DNA of 64,000 nucleotides, from NCBI GenBank assembly GCA_900596015.1, contig UVIF01000001.1, positions 762,513 to 826,512 on the forward strand. Reading direction: 5' to 3'. The position numbers were made by a program, and so were the translations under genes. Each line of letters starts with the position of its first letter. Positions within the stretch are counted from its first letter, which is position 1. Of the stretch, positions 16,618 to 26,541 are shown in pieces. Source of the DNA: Pseudomonas viridiflava (lineage in GTDB: Bacteria > Pseudomonadota > Gammaproteobacteria > Pseudomonadales > Pseudomonadaceae). The notes beneath the pieces were generated by a model that had not been told where the DNA came from, did no database searches, and saw only the letters and a program-made list of their open reading frames with translations.

Positions 16618-17298
16618 TTACCCCTTACGTAGAACGTACACTCGCCACATGGCGTACATCGGCAAAAAATCCAGGCGTTCCTGGATACGGAAGCCTGCCT
16701 GAATGAACTCCGCTTCAACCGTTGCCGCCGGCAACACGAAGCGGTTCTGATACCCATCCTGCTCGTTGTGCAGGCGTCGACGCTGCTCGGCCCGCTCACG
16801 CTTCCAGGCCTTGAAGTTGCCATCGACCCACAGCGACAGCACCACGCTGTCACGCGTCACCCGATGAAACTGCCTGAGAATCGTCATGCGGTGCTCGGCT
16901 TCACCGATGTGATGCAGCAACCGCATGCAAAAAATGCTGTCTACCGAATTGTCCGGCAGGGCGACATCGAATGCCGAGGTCTGCAGCGGTTGCACCCGTC
17001 CCACGATGTGCGCCGGCTGTGAAGCGCAGGCGGTTTCCACCATGGCCGCCGAGTTGTCCGCACCGATGATCACCCGGTTCTGCTTCTCTGCCAGCAGCGG
17101 CCAGAAACGACCGGCTCCGCACGGCAGGTCCAGCACCAATCCAGGTTCGCCGACCAGGGCCAGGGCTTTGCGGGCCAGTTGTTCGTCGCGTCGGTGCGAC
17201 ATGCGTCGCGCAAAACTGTTGCGATGTTTGTCGAAGTACTTCTGCGCGTGGGCGCGATCGTATTTATCGGAAAATTCCAGCTTCACGGGATCGGACAT
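16618..17298 (-). CDS. Class I SAM-dependent methyltransferase
   Basis: 226 residues from the ATG at 17298, which has GGAGG upstream (an ATG at 17325 lies before that site). Motif I is VLDLPCGAGRFWPLL (about 51-65); acidic motif II lies near IIGADNSAAM; motif IV near DNSVDSIFCMRLLHHI. The N-terminus is basic and hydrophilic. First gene of an operon with inaA and a small secreted protein. A ColR-box candidate lies about 65 bases upstream, and colS is the adjacent upstream gene on the same strand. Role in LPS or envelope modification is inferred from this context; the acceptor is unknown. Confidence 0.87.
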   Translation of the reverse strand: MSDPVKLEFSDKYDRAHAQKYFDKHRNSFARRMSHRRDEQLARKALALVGEPGLVLDLPCGAGRFWPLLAEKQNRVIIGADNSAAMVETACASQPAHIVGRVQPLQTSAFDVALPDNSVDSIFCMRLLHHIGEAEHRMTILRQFHRVTRDSVVLSLWVDGNFKAWKRERAEQRRRLHNEQDGYQNRFVLPAATVEAEFIQAGFRIQERLDFLPMYAMWRVYVLRKG

Positions 17299-17364
17299 GG
17301 GCACGCCTCCAGGACAGTGGCGCACACCTTATTCATCCAACCGTCATGGCTAGGTCATGTCATT

Positions 17365-17380
17365 GTGAAAAATTTGTCAG
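17365..17380 (-). promoter_or_regulatory. Candidate ColR-binding site for the methyltransferase-inaA operon
   Basis: On the minus strand the 16 bases end in TTTTTCAC and begin CTGACAAA. This agrees with the ColR consensus as I recall it (YYNASNNY followed by TTTTTCAC) at all but one defined position. It lies 67 bases upstream of the methyltransferase start, between that gene and colS. The adjoining colRS genes make ColR control plausible. Confidence 0.6.
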
Positions 17381-17442
17381 AAATTTCCGAGGTGATACAG
17401 GATATTTCCTACAGTAATTGCACCTGGGGTGCGAAGCAAGCA

Positions 17443-18732
17443 TCACGCCGAGGGTTGCTTGCCAAGGCCTAGCTCAACGGTGAAGCGACAGCCATGAGGC
17501 TCGACAGGCTCCAGACGGACCTGCCAACCCTGGTCCTCGCAGATCCGCTGGACCAACGACAAACCCAGGCCCAGCCCTTCTCCGCGCTTCTCCGGGCCAC
17601 GCACGAACGGCTGGAACATGGCCTCGCGCTGGGCCTCGGGAATACCTACACCGCTGTCTTCCACATGGAAGCTGCTGGCTCCCAGCGTCAGACGAATGAA
17701 ACCCTGATCGGTGTAGTGCAGGGCATTGCGCAGCAGGTTGCCCATCACGGCGTGTAGAAAGGTACCGTTGTAGGTCTGCGCCAAGGGCGCGCCGGCGACG
17801 AACTCCAGCGTCAGACCTTTCTTTTCGATGGCTGGCCGCCACTGGGTCAGCAGCGCTTCGGCCACCTGCCCCAAAGTGGCTGGCGTGACTCGGCCGCTGT
17901 CGTCACGCTGGGCACGCGCCAGCATCAGGAAGGTCTGCACCAGGTCACGCATGTCTTCGCAGGCTCGGGCGATGCGCAGCACCTGTGCACGCGAGCGTTC
18001 CGGCAGCGCGGGATTTTCCAGCAGCAGTTCACAGGAGCTGGCCAGTACCATCAACGGCGTGCGCAGTTCATGGCTCACGTCGCTGGTAAACAGCCGCTCG
18101 CGGGTCAAGGCATCGCGCAGGCGGCCAAGGGTGGCATCGAAGGCCACGGCCAGCTCGCCGACTTCGTCGGCCGTGTAGTCCGGTGCCAGTGGCGGTGCCA
18201 GGCCGAGGATCTGGTCACGATGGCGCACCTGGCGGGCCAGGCGCACCACAGGTGCCATGACCTTGCGTGCCAGAACCCAGCCAAGAAAGATCGCCAGCGC
18301 CAGGCTGAGCACGAAGCCCACCAGCACCACGGCGAACAGCACCCGTTCGCGCTCTTCGAAATCGCTCTGATCCTGCAGCAAGGCGTAACGACGACCGTCG
18401 ACTATTTCGACCATCGCGTGGTAGGACAGATTGCCGCGAAACACTTCGTGGAAGCCGCGTGGCAGATGCCTCACGTCGGCAGTCAGCTCGAAGTCGCCCG
18501 GACCGTCGTCGTAGTAGAACAGCTGATCGGGTTCGGGGCGATGGCTCCAATCGGCAGCGTTGTCCATCAGCAACAGGCGCTGCAGATCGCCGCCCAGGCC
18601 TGCGGATATCAACCGCTCTTCCACCAGGTGCACGGTGGCCACGATACCGACCGCGAACGCTCCGGCGACCAAGGCACTCATCAAGGCAAACGCGATGATG
18701 ATGCGTTGCGCAAGGCTCTGCTTAAACTCCAT
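17443..18732 (-). CDS. colS: Sensor histidine kinase ColS
   Basis: 429 residues starting MEFKQSLAQR. Two transmembrane helices (about 11-34 and 131-155) flank a periplasmic domain. With this start, His35, Glu38, His95, Glu96, His105, Glu126 and Glu129 (ExxE) fall at the positions reported for metal sensing in P. putida ColS, which confirms both identity and start. HAMP at about 155-210, H-box DVSHELRTPL with His221, then N and G boxes (NLLRNALHY, EDSGVGIPE, GEGLGLGLSL). ColS responds to excess Zn and Fe and phosphorylates ColR. The start overlaps the end of colR by 11 bases. Confidence 0.95.
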   Translation of the reverse strand: MEFKQSLAQRIIIAFALMSALVAGAFAVGIVATVHLVEERLISAGLGGDLQRLLLMDNAADWSHRPEPDQLFYYDDGPGDFELTADVRHLPRGFHEVFRGNLSYHAMVEIVDGRRYALLQDQSDFEERERVLFAVVLVGFVLSLALAIFLGWVLARKVMAPVVRLARQVRHRDQILGLAPPLAPDYTADEVGELAVAFDATLGRLRDALTRERLFTSDVSHELRTPLMVLASSCELLLENPALPERSRAQVLRIARACEDMRDLVQTFLMLARAQRDDSGRVTPATLGQVAEALLTQWRPAIEKKGLTLEFVAGAPLAQTYNGTFLHAVMGNLLRNALHYTDQGFIRLTLGASSFHVEDSGVGIPEAQREAMFQPFVRGPEKRGEGLGLGLSLVQRICEDQGWQVRLEPVEPHGCRFTVELGLGKQPSA

Positions 18733-19405
18733 CACGGCCTTCGGCAAGACGGTAACCGACGCCGTGCACGGTGTGCAGCAAAGGCTTCTCGAACGGCTTG
18801 TCGATCACCTGGCGCAGCTGATGGACGTGGCTGCGCAGGCTGTCGCTGTCGGGGCAATCGTCGCCCCACAAGGCTTCTTCGAGCACTTCGCGACGCAGCA
18901 CGTGGGGGCTCTTCTGCATCAGCACGGCGAGCAGTTTGAGGCCTACCGGGTTGAGCTTGAGCAGACGGCCCTCGCGGGTGACTTCGAGGGTGTCGAGGTC
19001 GTAGATCAGATCGCCCACCTGCAGCGAGCGACGACCACCGCCCTGGGCGCGGCGCAGGACCGCTTCGATGCGTGCCGCCAGCTCCGACAGGGCGAACGGC
19101 TTGAGCAGGTAGTCGTCGGCACCGGAACGAAAGCCCTGCAGGCGATCGTCCAGTTGGTCGCGGGCGGTGAGCATGATCACCGGTGTATCGCGCCGGGCGT
19201 CTTCGCGCAGGCGCTTGCACAGCGTATAGCCATCGATGCCCGGAAGCATGATGTCGAGCACGATGAGGTCGTAGTGCTCGGTCGCCGCCAGGTGCAGTCC
19301 GGACAGGCCGTCCTGGGCGCAGTCGACGGTGTAGCCTTTCATACCCAGGTAATCGGCCAGGTTGGCCAGGATATCGCGGTTGTCTTCAACCAGTAGGATG
19401 CGCAT
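18722..19405 (-). CDS. colR: Response regulator ColR (OmpR family)
   Basis: 227 residues from the ATG at 19403-19405, with GGAG upstream; in-frame codons up to 19471 lie in the groEL terminator and are not coding. Receiver: acidic pair in LLVEDNRD, phospho-acceptor Asp in LIVLDIMLPG, Thr in MLTARD, Lys in LLKPF. The C-terminal winged helix includes RSHVHQLRQVIDKPF and TVHGVGYRL. ColR activates genes for LPS and membrane-stability functions. Co-transcribed with colS. Its promoter must lie in the 66 bases between the start and the groEL terminator. Confidence 0.95.
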   Translation of the reverse strand: MRILLVEDNRDILANLADYLGMKGYTVDCAQDGLSGLHLAATEHYDLIVLDIMLPGIDGYTLCKRLREDARRDTPVIMLTARDQLDDRLQGFRSGADDYLLKPFALSELAARIEAVLRRAQGGGRRSLQVGDLIYDLDTLEVTREGRLLKLNPVGLKLLAVLMQKSPHVLRREVLEEALWGDDCPDSDSLRSHVHQLRQVIDKPFEKPLLHTVHGVGYRLAEGRDGV

Positions 19406-19473
19406 GGGCAGGTCTCCGAGTGCTGCTGTCGCCCCGGCGGGGCTCGCGCAGCTTATAGGCTGGGCAGGCATAA

Positions 19474-19505
19474 AAAAACCCCGGCCATGGCTGGCCGGGG
19501 TTTTT
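19474..19505 (-). terminator. Rho-independent terminator of groESL
   Basis: CCCCGGCC (19479-19486) and GGCCGGGG (19493-19500) form a perfect 8-bp stem flanked by A- and T-tracts, so it reads as an intrinsic terminator on either strand. On the minus strand it follows groEL by about 30 bases and separates it from colR. Confidence 0.92.
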
Positions 19506-19538
19506 CTTACCTGAAGACAGGTAGAGCGCAGGGCTCGC

Positions 19539-21221
<1,683 letters not shown>

Positions 21222-21230
21222 TCAGTGGTT

Positions 21231-21524
21231 TCAGCCTTCGACGACGGCGAGGATCTCGCTCTCGCTCATCACCAGCAGGTCTTCGCCGTCGACCTTGACG
21301 GTGTTGCTGCCCGAGTAAGGCCCGAATACCACCTTGTCACCCACTTTGACGGCCAGCGCACGCACTTCGCCGCTATCCAGGATCTTGCCGGTGCCCACTG
21401 CGACGATTTCGCCACGGTTGGGTTTTTCAGCGGCCGAACCTGGCAGAACGATACCGCCAGCGGTTTTGGACTCTTCTTCGCTGCGACGGATAACGACGCG
21501 GTCATGCAGAGGACGAAGCTTCAT
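21231..21524 (-). CDS. groS: Co-chaperonin GroES
   Basis: 97 residues, full length. [20 protein letters not shown], the mobile loop [13 protein letters not shown], and the C-terminal [19 protein letters not shown] are typical. GroES caps the GroEL ring. A strong AGGAGA precedes the start. The leader of about 140 bases contains two hairpins, and a sigma-32-like promoter lies at 21665-21692. Confidence 0.98.
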   Translation of the reverse strand: MKLRPLHDRVVIRRSEEESKTAGGIVLPGSAAEKPNRGEIVAVGTGKILDSGEVRALAVKVGDKVVFGPYSGSNTVKVDGEDLLVMSESEILAVVEG

Positions 21525-21597
21525 TGTCGATCTCTCCTAATTATGGTTTTCATCGGCCGGCGTGTACCGGCGGTGTGGATCTTCCGGCGTAACCGGT

Positions 21598-21646
21598 CGC
21601 GTCTTGCACCGCAAGACGCGGGAACATGTGTGGCGCAAATGCCACA
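21598..21646 (-). other. Two hairpins in the groES leader
   Basis: A perfect 10-bp stem with 3-base loop spans 21598-21620 (CGCGTCTTGC against GCAAGACGCG). A second stem TGTGGC/GCCACA with 6-base loop spans 21629-21646. Both are inside the predicted untranslated leader. They could protect the message or tune translation. Confidence 0.6.
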
Positions 21647-21664
21647 AACCTTGCGGTGACCCAT

Positions 21665-21692
21665 ACATGAGGTCGGCGCGAGCGATTACAAG
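21665..21692 (-). promoter_or_regulatory. Sigma-32-type heat-shock promoter of groESL
   Basis: On the minus strand CTTGTAA (21692-21686) is separated by 13 bases from CCTCATGT (21672-21665). The heat-shock consensus is CTTGAAA, 13-14 bases, CCCCATNT, so each element has one mismatch. Position about 140 bases upstream of groES. No CIRCE element was seen. Confidence 0.75.
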
Positions 21693-21772
21693 GGCCGGGG
21701 CGAAAAAATTTGCAGGCGAACCTGCAAAAGAAACGGCGCCAGAGGGCGCCGTCGAGACGTTGCAGCAGGTTT

Positions 21773-22264
21773 TCAGCGGTCCGGACGCGGCGTGTCGCGA
21801 CCGACCACTTCGCCTTCGATCACCTCGCCTTCGATGACGTGAGCACGGTAGGCCTGAGCCGGTCCACCCGGTGGCGGCATGTCGTCGGCGAACGCGCGCT
21901 GGCGCATCGCCTGCGCCTGGGCACGCTCGCGCACCTTGCGAATCAGGAAGTGCCGGGTGAAGGGCAGCAGGCACAGCACGCCCAGCAGGTCGCTGACGAA
22001 GCCGGGCACGATCAGCAGCACACCGCCGACCGCGGTGACCAGACCATTGAACATCTGCTCTGCGGGCAACTCGCCACGCTGCAGGCTGGCCCGGGTACGC
22101 AGTACGGTGGCCAGCCCGGCGACGCGCATGACCAGCACACCCAATGCCGAGCCGGCGATGATGAGCAGCAGCGCGGGAAAGAACCCGATCGCCGTGCTCA
22201 CCTTGAAGAAGACGTACAGTTCCAGCACGGGGAACAACAGGAACAGCAATAGAAAAGCGCGCAT
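21773..22264 (-). CDS. fxsA: FxsA family membrane protein
   Basis: 163 residues from the ATG at 22264, with AGAGGA upstream. Four hydrophobic helices in the first 120 residues. The N-terminus RAFLLLFLLFPVLELYVFFK and LLLIIAGSALGVLVMR are typical of FxsA, named for relieving phage T7 exclusion by F plasmid in E. coli. The cytoplasmic tail is Arg/Gln-rich and carries a tandem VIEGEVIEGEV, encoded by a 15-base near-perfect direct repeat. Immediately upstream of groES on the same strand, as in other Pseudomonas. Cellular role unknown. Confidence 0.88.
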   Translation of the reverse strand: MRAFLLLFLLFPVLELYVFFKVSTAIGFFPALLLIIAGSALGVLVMRVAGLATVLRTRASLQRGELPAEQMFNGLVTAVGGVLLIVPGFVSDLLGVLCLLPFTRHFLIRKVRERAQAQAMRQRAFADDMPPPGGPAQAYRAHVIEGEVIEGEVVGRDTPRPDR

Positions 22265-22419
22265 CAAATGGTTTCCTCTACGGAAGAATGCCTTCCAGTA
22301 GACCCTAGATGACGTCAATAAATCGTTAATTCAAGGTGGTGGACAATCGCTCGCCTCGTCCACTCTCGCGAAACCCGCGCCAGGCGGGCCTCACGGACAT
22401 GTATCGGCGTATTGCAATG

Positions 22420-23427
22420 TTACCAGGCGACACCGAAACCTGCGGTGTAGCGGGTGGTGTCGAGGTCCGCACCGCTGGTGCCGCTGACCAGGTCCTTCTC
22501 GGCCTTGAGGTTCAACGACGCCCATTCGGTGACCTTGTAGCGCAGCCCCATTTCGGCATCCAGGCTGTAGTCGGCGACGTTGCCGATTGGCTTGCCGAGT
22601 TCGCCGCGGGTGAAGAACTCGACTGTCTTGCCGATCAGGTAGCGGTTGTAGTCCCACTTCATGGCCAACGAATAGAAGTTGTCCTTGTCGCCGTCGGCAT
22701 ACTGGTAGTCGGTGCGGTTGATCAAGCCACCGAGGGAGAACGCACCCAGCTCGTCGTCCCAGAACTGGTAGCCCGGACCGGTACCCACGGTGCGCTGGCG
22801 CTCCAGGTCCTCGATCTTGTCACGCTTGTAGTCCACCCGGCCCTGCCAGAACCACTGATCGGTGAGGAAGCGGTCGAGGGAGTATTCGAGGTCGAAGTTG
22901 TCGGTCGTGACGATGCTGTCCTGGGACTCGCGGTTGTACTCGCCAGAGCCGATGTGACGCCACTTGCCGTGCCTGGCAGTGGTCTTAAAGGCGACGTTGT
23001 AGTCGTCGGTATCGGTTTCGGCGCGCTTGTAGTCCAGGCCCAGGTCGACATTGCCCTTGATCTGCAGATCAGTCACTACAGGCTTGGGCTTGATGATCTG
23101 CTGGATGCTGGCCAGCTCGACGGTCTTGGGCGCCTCACCGTTCTGCAGGATGACCTTGCCGTCCTCGGCGGCCTTGAACGACTTGGTTTTCTCACCGATA
23201 TAGTCATCCTGCTTAACCAGCAATTCCTGGTCGCTTTCCATGGTCTTGATCTGTTTCCAGTCCAGGGGAATCGAACCGCCGTATTCAGTCTTCACCATCA
23301 ACTTGCCACCGTCGAACACGGTAATCTTGCCGGAAATACGGTCGCCGTTCTTCAACCAGACAGTATCGGCAAACGTCACGGTGGAGGTGGAAGCCAGGGC
23401 AAGGCACAGCAGGGTTCTAGGCAACAT
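22420..23427 (-). CDS. DUF481 outer-membrane protein
   Basis: 335 residues from the ATG at 23427; the frame stays open far upstream but a signal peptide (PRTLLCLALASTSTVTFA, cut before DTVWLK) fixes this start. Residues 20-120 include DTVWLKNGDRISGKI, a small beta domain seen before DUF481. From about 125 the alternating strands (NVDLGLDYKRAETDTDDY, RVDYKRDKIEDLERQR) and the C-terminal aromatic residue (RYTAGFGVAW) are those of a beta-barrel. Related to salt-stress-induced outer-membrane protein YdiY. Divergent from the alkyltransferase-like gene. Substrate, if any, unknown. Confidence 0.85.
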   Translation of the reverse strand: MLPRTLLCLALASTSTVTFADTVWLKNGDRISGKITVFDGGKLMVKTEYGGSIPLDWKQIKTMESDQELLVKQDDYIGEKTKSFKAAEDGKVILQNGEAPKTVELASIQQIIKPKPVVTDLQIKGNVDLGLDYKRAETDTDDYNVAFKTTARHGKWRHIGSGEYNRESQDSIVTTDNFDLEYSLDRFLTDQWFWQGRVDYKRDKIEDLERQRTVGTGPGYQFWDDELGAFSLGGLINRTDYQYADGDKDNFYSLAMKWDYNRYLIGKTVEFFTRGELGKPIGNVADYSLDAEMGLRYKVTEWASLNLKAEKDLVSGTSGADLDTTRYTAGFGVAW

Positions 23428-23508
23428 AGGCGGATTCTGGGTGCTCTGAAGTGTAGGAAATGCGGCATTATTCGGTAGGACAAGATCCGAGCAAGGACTG
23501 ACCCCCAG

Positions 23509-23877
23509 ATGACAGACGAGTTCAATTCTCAACTGCAAAATAGCCCGGACAATCCCGCGGCCGTTCGCCGCACTGCGCTGTACACCGTGCTGGCCCAGGT
23601 ACCGGAGGGCAAAGTGGTGACCTATGGGCAGTTGGCCGAACTGGCCATGCTCGGCCGCGCAGCCCGTTGGGTCGGGCGCACGCTGAGCCAACTGCCGGAC
23701 GGTACCCGCCTGCCCTGGCACCGTGTGGTCGCCGCCGGTGGGCGGCTGAGCCTCGCGGCAGGCACGTGCAGCGGGGCCGAACAGCGCGCACGCCTGCGGG
23801 GCGAAGGCGTGCTGATCATGAAGAATCGCGTGGATATGGCACGCCATGGCTGGCGTCCGGAGCAGGCATGCGGTTAG
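23509..23877 (+). CDS. Alkyltransferase-like protein (ATL, MGMT family without catalytic Cys)
   Basis: 122 residues. The helix-turn-helix and binding pocket of O6-methylguanine methyltransferases are recognisable (VPEGKVVTYGQLAELA, RAARWVGRTLSQ), but the PCHRV active site reads PWHRVV, Trp replacing the acceptor Cys. That substitution defines ATL proteins, which bind O6-alkylguanine and hand lesions to nucleotide excision repair. Comparable in size to E. coli YbaZ. The protein cannot transfer alkyl groups itself. It precedes ampG by 41 bases on the same strand. Confidence 0.85.
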   Translation: MTDEFNSQLQNSPDNPAAVRRTALYTVLAQVPEGKVVTYGQLAELAMLGRAARWVGRTLSQLPDGTRLPWHRVVAAGGRLSLAAGTCSGAEQRARLRGEGVLIMKNRVDMARHGWRPEQACG

Positions 23878-23918
23878 AGTGCGCGCTTTGTTTCGCAAAC
23901 TGAGGCAGATTCCAGCCC

Positions 23919-25457
23919 ATGCCCCGTAAAACCTGGCGCGCCGCGCTCGCCGCTTATGCCAGCCCTTCCACCGTTGTGCTTCTGCTGCTCGGTTTCGCTG
24001 CCGGCCTGCCGTACATGCTGGTGTTTTCAACCCTTTCGGTGTGGTTGCGTGAAGCGGGCGTCGCCCGTGAAACCATCGGTTATGCCAGCCTCATCGGCCT
24101 GGCCTATGCCTTCAAATGGGTATGGTCGCCGCTGCTCGACCAGTGGCGGCTGCCGCTGCTCGGCAAGCTGGGTCGGCGTCGCTCCTGGCTGGTGCTGGCA
24201 CAGGCCCTGGTGATCCTCGGCCTGGTGGGCATGAGTTTCTGCGATCCGCAGAAGCATCTGTCGTGGTTGATCGCAATTGCCGTGGTGGTCGCGTTCGCAT
24301 CGGCCACTCAGGACATCGCGGTCGACGCCTACCGCCTGGAAATCGCCGAGGACCAGCGCCAGGCCGCCCTCGCCGCCAGCTACATGGCCGGCTACCGCGT
24401 GGCCGCGCTGCTGGCCACCGCCGGTGCGCTGTATTTCGCCGAGGGTTTCGGTTCCACCGGGTTCGCCTATCTGCACCAGGCCTGGGCCAATACCTACCTG
24501 CTGTTCGGTGTTCTGATGGTGCCGGCACTGATCACTACCCTGATCATGCGTGAACCTCCGGTCGCGCTGCGCACGCAATTGTCGGCAGCGCGCTACGGCT
24601 TCAGCCACCAGCTGATGTCGGTGTTCGTGCTGATCGTGCTGCTGGTGTCGGTGCCGGCGATGTTCACCCAGTTGTACAACACCGATTTTGCCAGCGTACT
24701 GTTCGGCACCCAGAGCCTGATCGACCTGCTCCTCGAGGACCGGGCATTCCTGCGTGCCCTGCTCTATATCATTCTGACTGCGCTGTGCCTGTCTTCGGTC
24801 GGTCGCCGCGGGCTGGCACCCGTGCTCACGCCGATCAACGACTTCATCCTGCGCTACCGCTGGCAGGCGCTGTTGCTGCTGGGCCTGATCGCGACCTACC
24901 GCATGTCCGATACGGTGATGGGTGTCATGGCCAACGTCTTCTATATCGACCAGGGCTTCACCAAGGACCAGATCGCCAGCGTCAGCAAGATCTTCGGCCT
25001 GATCATGACCCTGCTCGGCGCTGGCTTCGGCGGCCTGCTGATCGTGCGCTTCGGCATCCTGCCCATCCTGTTCATCGGTGGCATCACCTCGGCGGGGACC
25101 AACCTGCTGTTCCTGATGCTGGCCGACATGGGGCCCAATCTGCAGATGCTGGTGCTGACCATCTCGCTGGACAACTTCAGTTCCGGGCTGGCTACCTCGG
25201 CCTTCGTCGCCTACCTGTCGAGCCTGACCAACCTCAAGTTCTCGGCGACCCAATACGCCCTGCTGAGCTCGATCATGCTCCTGCTGCCGCGCCTGATCGG
25301 GGGCTACTCAGGGGTCATGGTCGAAAAGTTCGGCTACCACAACTTCTTCCTCATCACCGCCCTGCTCGGTGTGCCGACCCTGCTGCTGATCGCCCTGCAC
25401 TGGAAGCAGGAGAACGCGCGCATTGCGCGCGACGGGCCCGACGAAGAAGCAGCCTGA
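23919..25457 (+). CDS. ampG: Muropeptide permease AmpG (MFS)
   Basis: 512 residues with 12-14 hydrophobic segments. STVVLLLLGFAAGLPYMLVFS at the N-terminus, LIGLAYAFKWVWSPLLDQ, and SATQDIAVDAYRLEI are the AmpG signature blocks. AmpG imports GlcNAc-1,6-anhydro-MurNAc peptides for murein recycling and thereby controls AmpR-driven beta-lactamase expression where present. E. coli AmpG is 491 residues. It ends at a bidirectional terminator shared with mscS. The gene order ampG, mscS, yajQ is conserved in Pseudomonas. Confidence 0.93.
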   Translation: MPRKTWRAALAAYASPSTVVLLLLGFAAGLPYMLVFSTLSVWLREAGVARETIGYASLIGLAYAFKWVWSPLLDQWRLPLLGKLGRRRSWLVLAQALVILGLVGMSFCDPQKHLSWLIAIAVVVAFASATQDIAVDAYRLEIAEDQRQAALAASYMAGYRVAALLATAGALYFAEGFGSTGFAYLHQAWANTYLLFGVLMVPALITTLIMREPPVALRTQLSAARYGFSHQLMSVFVLIVLLVSVPAMFTQLYNTDFASVLFGTQSLIDLLLEDRAFLRALLYIILTALCLSSVGRRGLAPVLTPINDFILRYRWQALLLLGLIATYRMSDTVMGVMANVFYIDQGFTKDQIASVSKIFGLIMTLLGAGFGGLLIVRFGILPILFIGGITSAGTNLLFLMLADMGPNLQMLVLTISLDNFSSGLATSAFVAYLSSLTNLKFSATQYALLSSIMLLLPRLIGGYSGVMVEKFGYHNFFLITALLGVPTLLLIALHWKQENARIARDGPDEEAA

Positions 25458-25460
25458 CAA

Positions 25461-25493
25461 AAAAAGCCCCGGCCATGACGACCGGGGCTTTTT
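25461..25493. terminator. Bidirectional terminator between ampG and mscS
   Basis: AAAAAGCCCCGG (25461-25472) and CCGGGGCTTTTT (25482-25493) form a 12-bp perfect stem with a 9-base loop. The A- and T-tracts let it end both convergent genes. Confidence 0.93.
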
Positions 25494-25510
25494 CGTTGCA
25501 CGCTGCGAAC

Positions 25511-26353
25511 CTACTTGGCTTCGCCTTCCTGCATCACCCGAATCACGCGCTGCGGGAACGGAATGTCGATGCCTTCGGCGCGCAGGCGATCGCGGATCTC
25601 GCCGTTGAGCATGTTGGTCACCCCGCCGAAGTCGCCGGTGTTCACCCAGGCCCGCAGGGACACGGTGATCGAGCTGTCGCCCAACGCCGCCACGACGGCC
25701 TCGGGTGCCGGGGTCTGCAACACGCGTGGGTCCTTGGCCAGGTCCAGCAGGATCTCGCGGGCCTTTTGCAGATCGGCGTCGTAGTCCACGCCGATATCGA
25801 AGGTGATCTTGCGCGTAGGCTGACGGTTGGTGTTGGTGATGATGCCGTTGGACAGGTTGCCGTTGGGCAGGATCACCGTGCGGTTGTCGCCGGTACGTAA
25901 CACGGTATGGAAGATCTGGATGGAGTCGACCGTGCCGCTGACGCCCTGTGCTTCGATCCAGTCGCCGATGCGAAAGGGCCGGAACAGCAGAATCAGCACG
26001 CCGCCGGCGAAGTTCGCCAGGCTGCCTTGCAGGGCCAGGCCGATGGCCAGGGTCGCACCACCGATGGCGGCAACGAACGAGGTCGTCTCGATGCCGATCA
26101 TCGAGGCCACGCTGACCATCAGCAGGATCTTGAGAATGATGTTGGCGATCGTGCCGATGAAGTTCTGCAGCGCCAGATCGATGTGACGCAGGGCCAGCAG
26201 TTTCTGCAGGTTGGCAGTGACTCGGTTGATCAGCCACCAACCCACGCACAGCACCACCAAAGCGAGGATCACCTTGCTGCCGTACTGCATGACCATCGGA
26301 ATCCAGGCCTGCGAGGCCTGGACCAGATGATTGACTTCCGCGTTCAAATCCAT
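25511..26353 (-). CDS. mscS: Small-conductance mechanosensitive channel, MscS family
   Basis: 280 residues, close to E. coli MscS (286). Three N-terminal helices; the pore helix is GATLAIGLALQGSLANFAGG (about 99-118), followed by the beta domain RPFRIGDWIEAQGVSGTV and the NG(N/N) loop VILPNGNLSNGIITN. The heptameric inner-membrane channel opens under tension to release solutes after osmotic downshock. AGGAGAA precedes the ATG. Two tandem 11-base repeats lie just upstream at 26370-26391. Confidence 0.94.
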   Translation of the reverse strand: MDLNAEVNHLVQASQAWIPMVMQYGSKVILALVVLCVGWWLINRVTANLQKLLALRHIDLALQNFIGTIANIILKILLMVSVASMIGIETTSFVAAIGGATLAIGLALQGSLANFAGGVLILLFRPFRIGDWIEAQGVSGTVDSIQIFHTVLRTGDNRTVILPNGNLSNGIITNTNRQPTRKITFDIGVDYDADLQKAREILLDLAKDPRVLQTPAPEAVVAALGDSSITVSLRAWVNTGDFGGVTNMLNGEIRDRLRAEGIDIPFPQRVIRVMQEGEAK

Positions 26354-26541
26354 GGGGTTCTCCTACCACCTTCGTTCAAGCTTCGTTCAAGAAAAGCGTG
26401 CGGCAACCTGGAAAGACCGAGGCTGGCGCACCGGCCCCGTGACCTGTAAGGCCTCGGCCAACCCGGCGCCAGAGGCTCCCGCCGCACTGATGCTCCGACG
26501 CCGGTCGCCTGGCAAGGTTCAGCCTGGCCCGCCGTTCTTCA

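Noticed and set aside
17443..19405. Considered whether colRS could be a generic PhoPQ- or PmrAB-like system
   Set aside because: The sensor residues at 35, 38, 95, 96, 105, 126 and 129 and the groESL/inaA neighbourhood fit ColRS specifically.
23428..24030. Upstream extension of the DUF481 frame by about 200 codons
   Set aside because: A signal peptide starts at 23427 and the extension runs opposite the alkyltransferase-like gene and the start of ampG.
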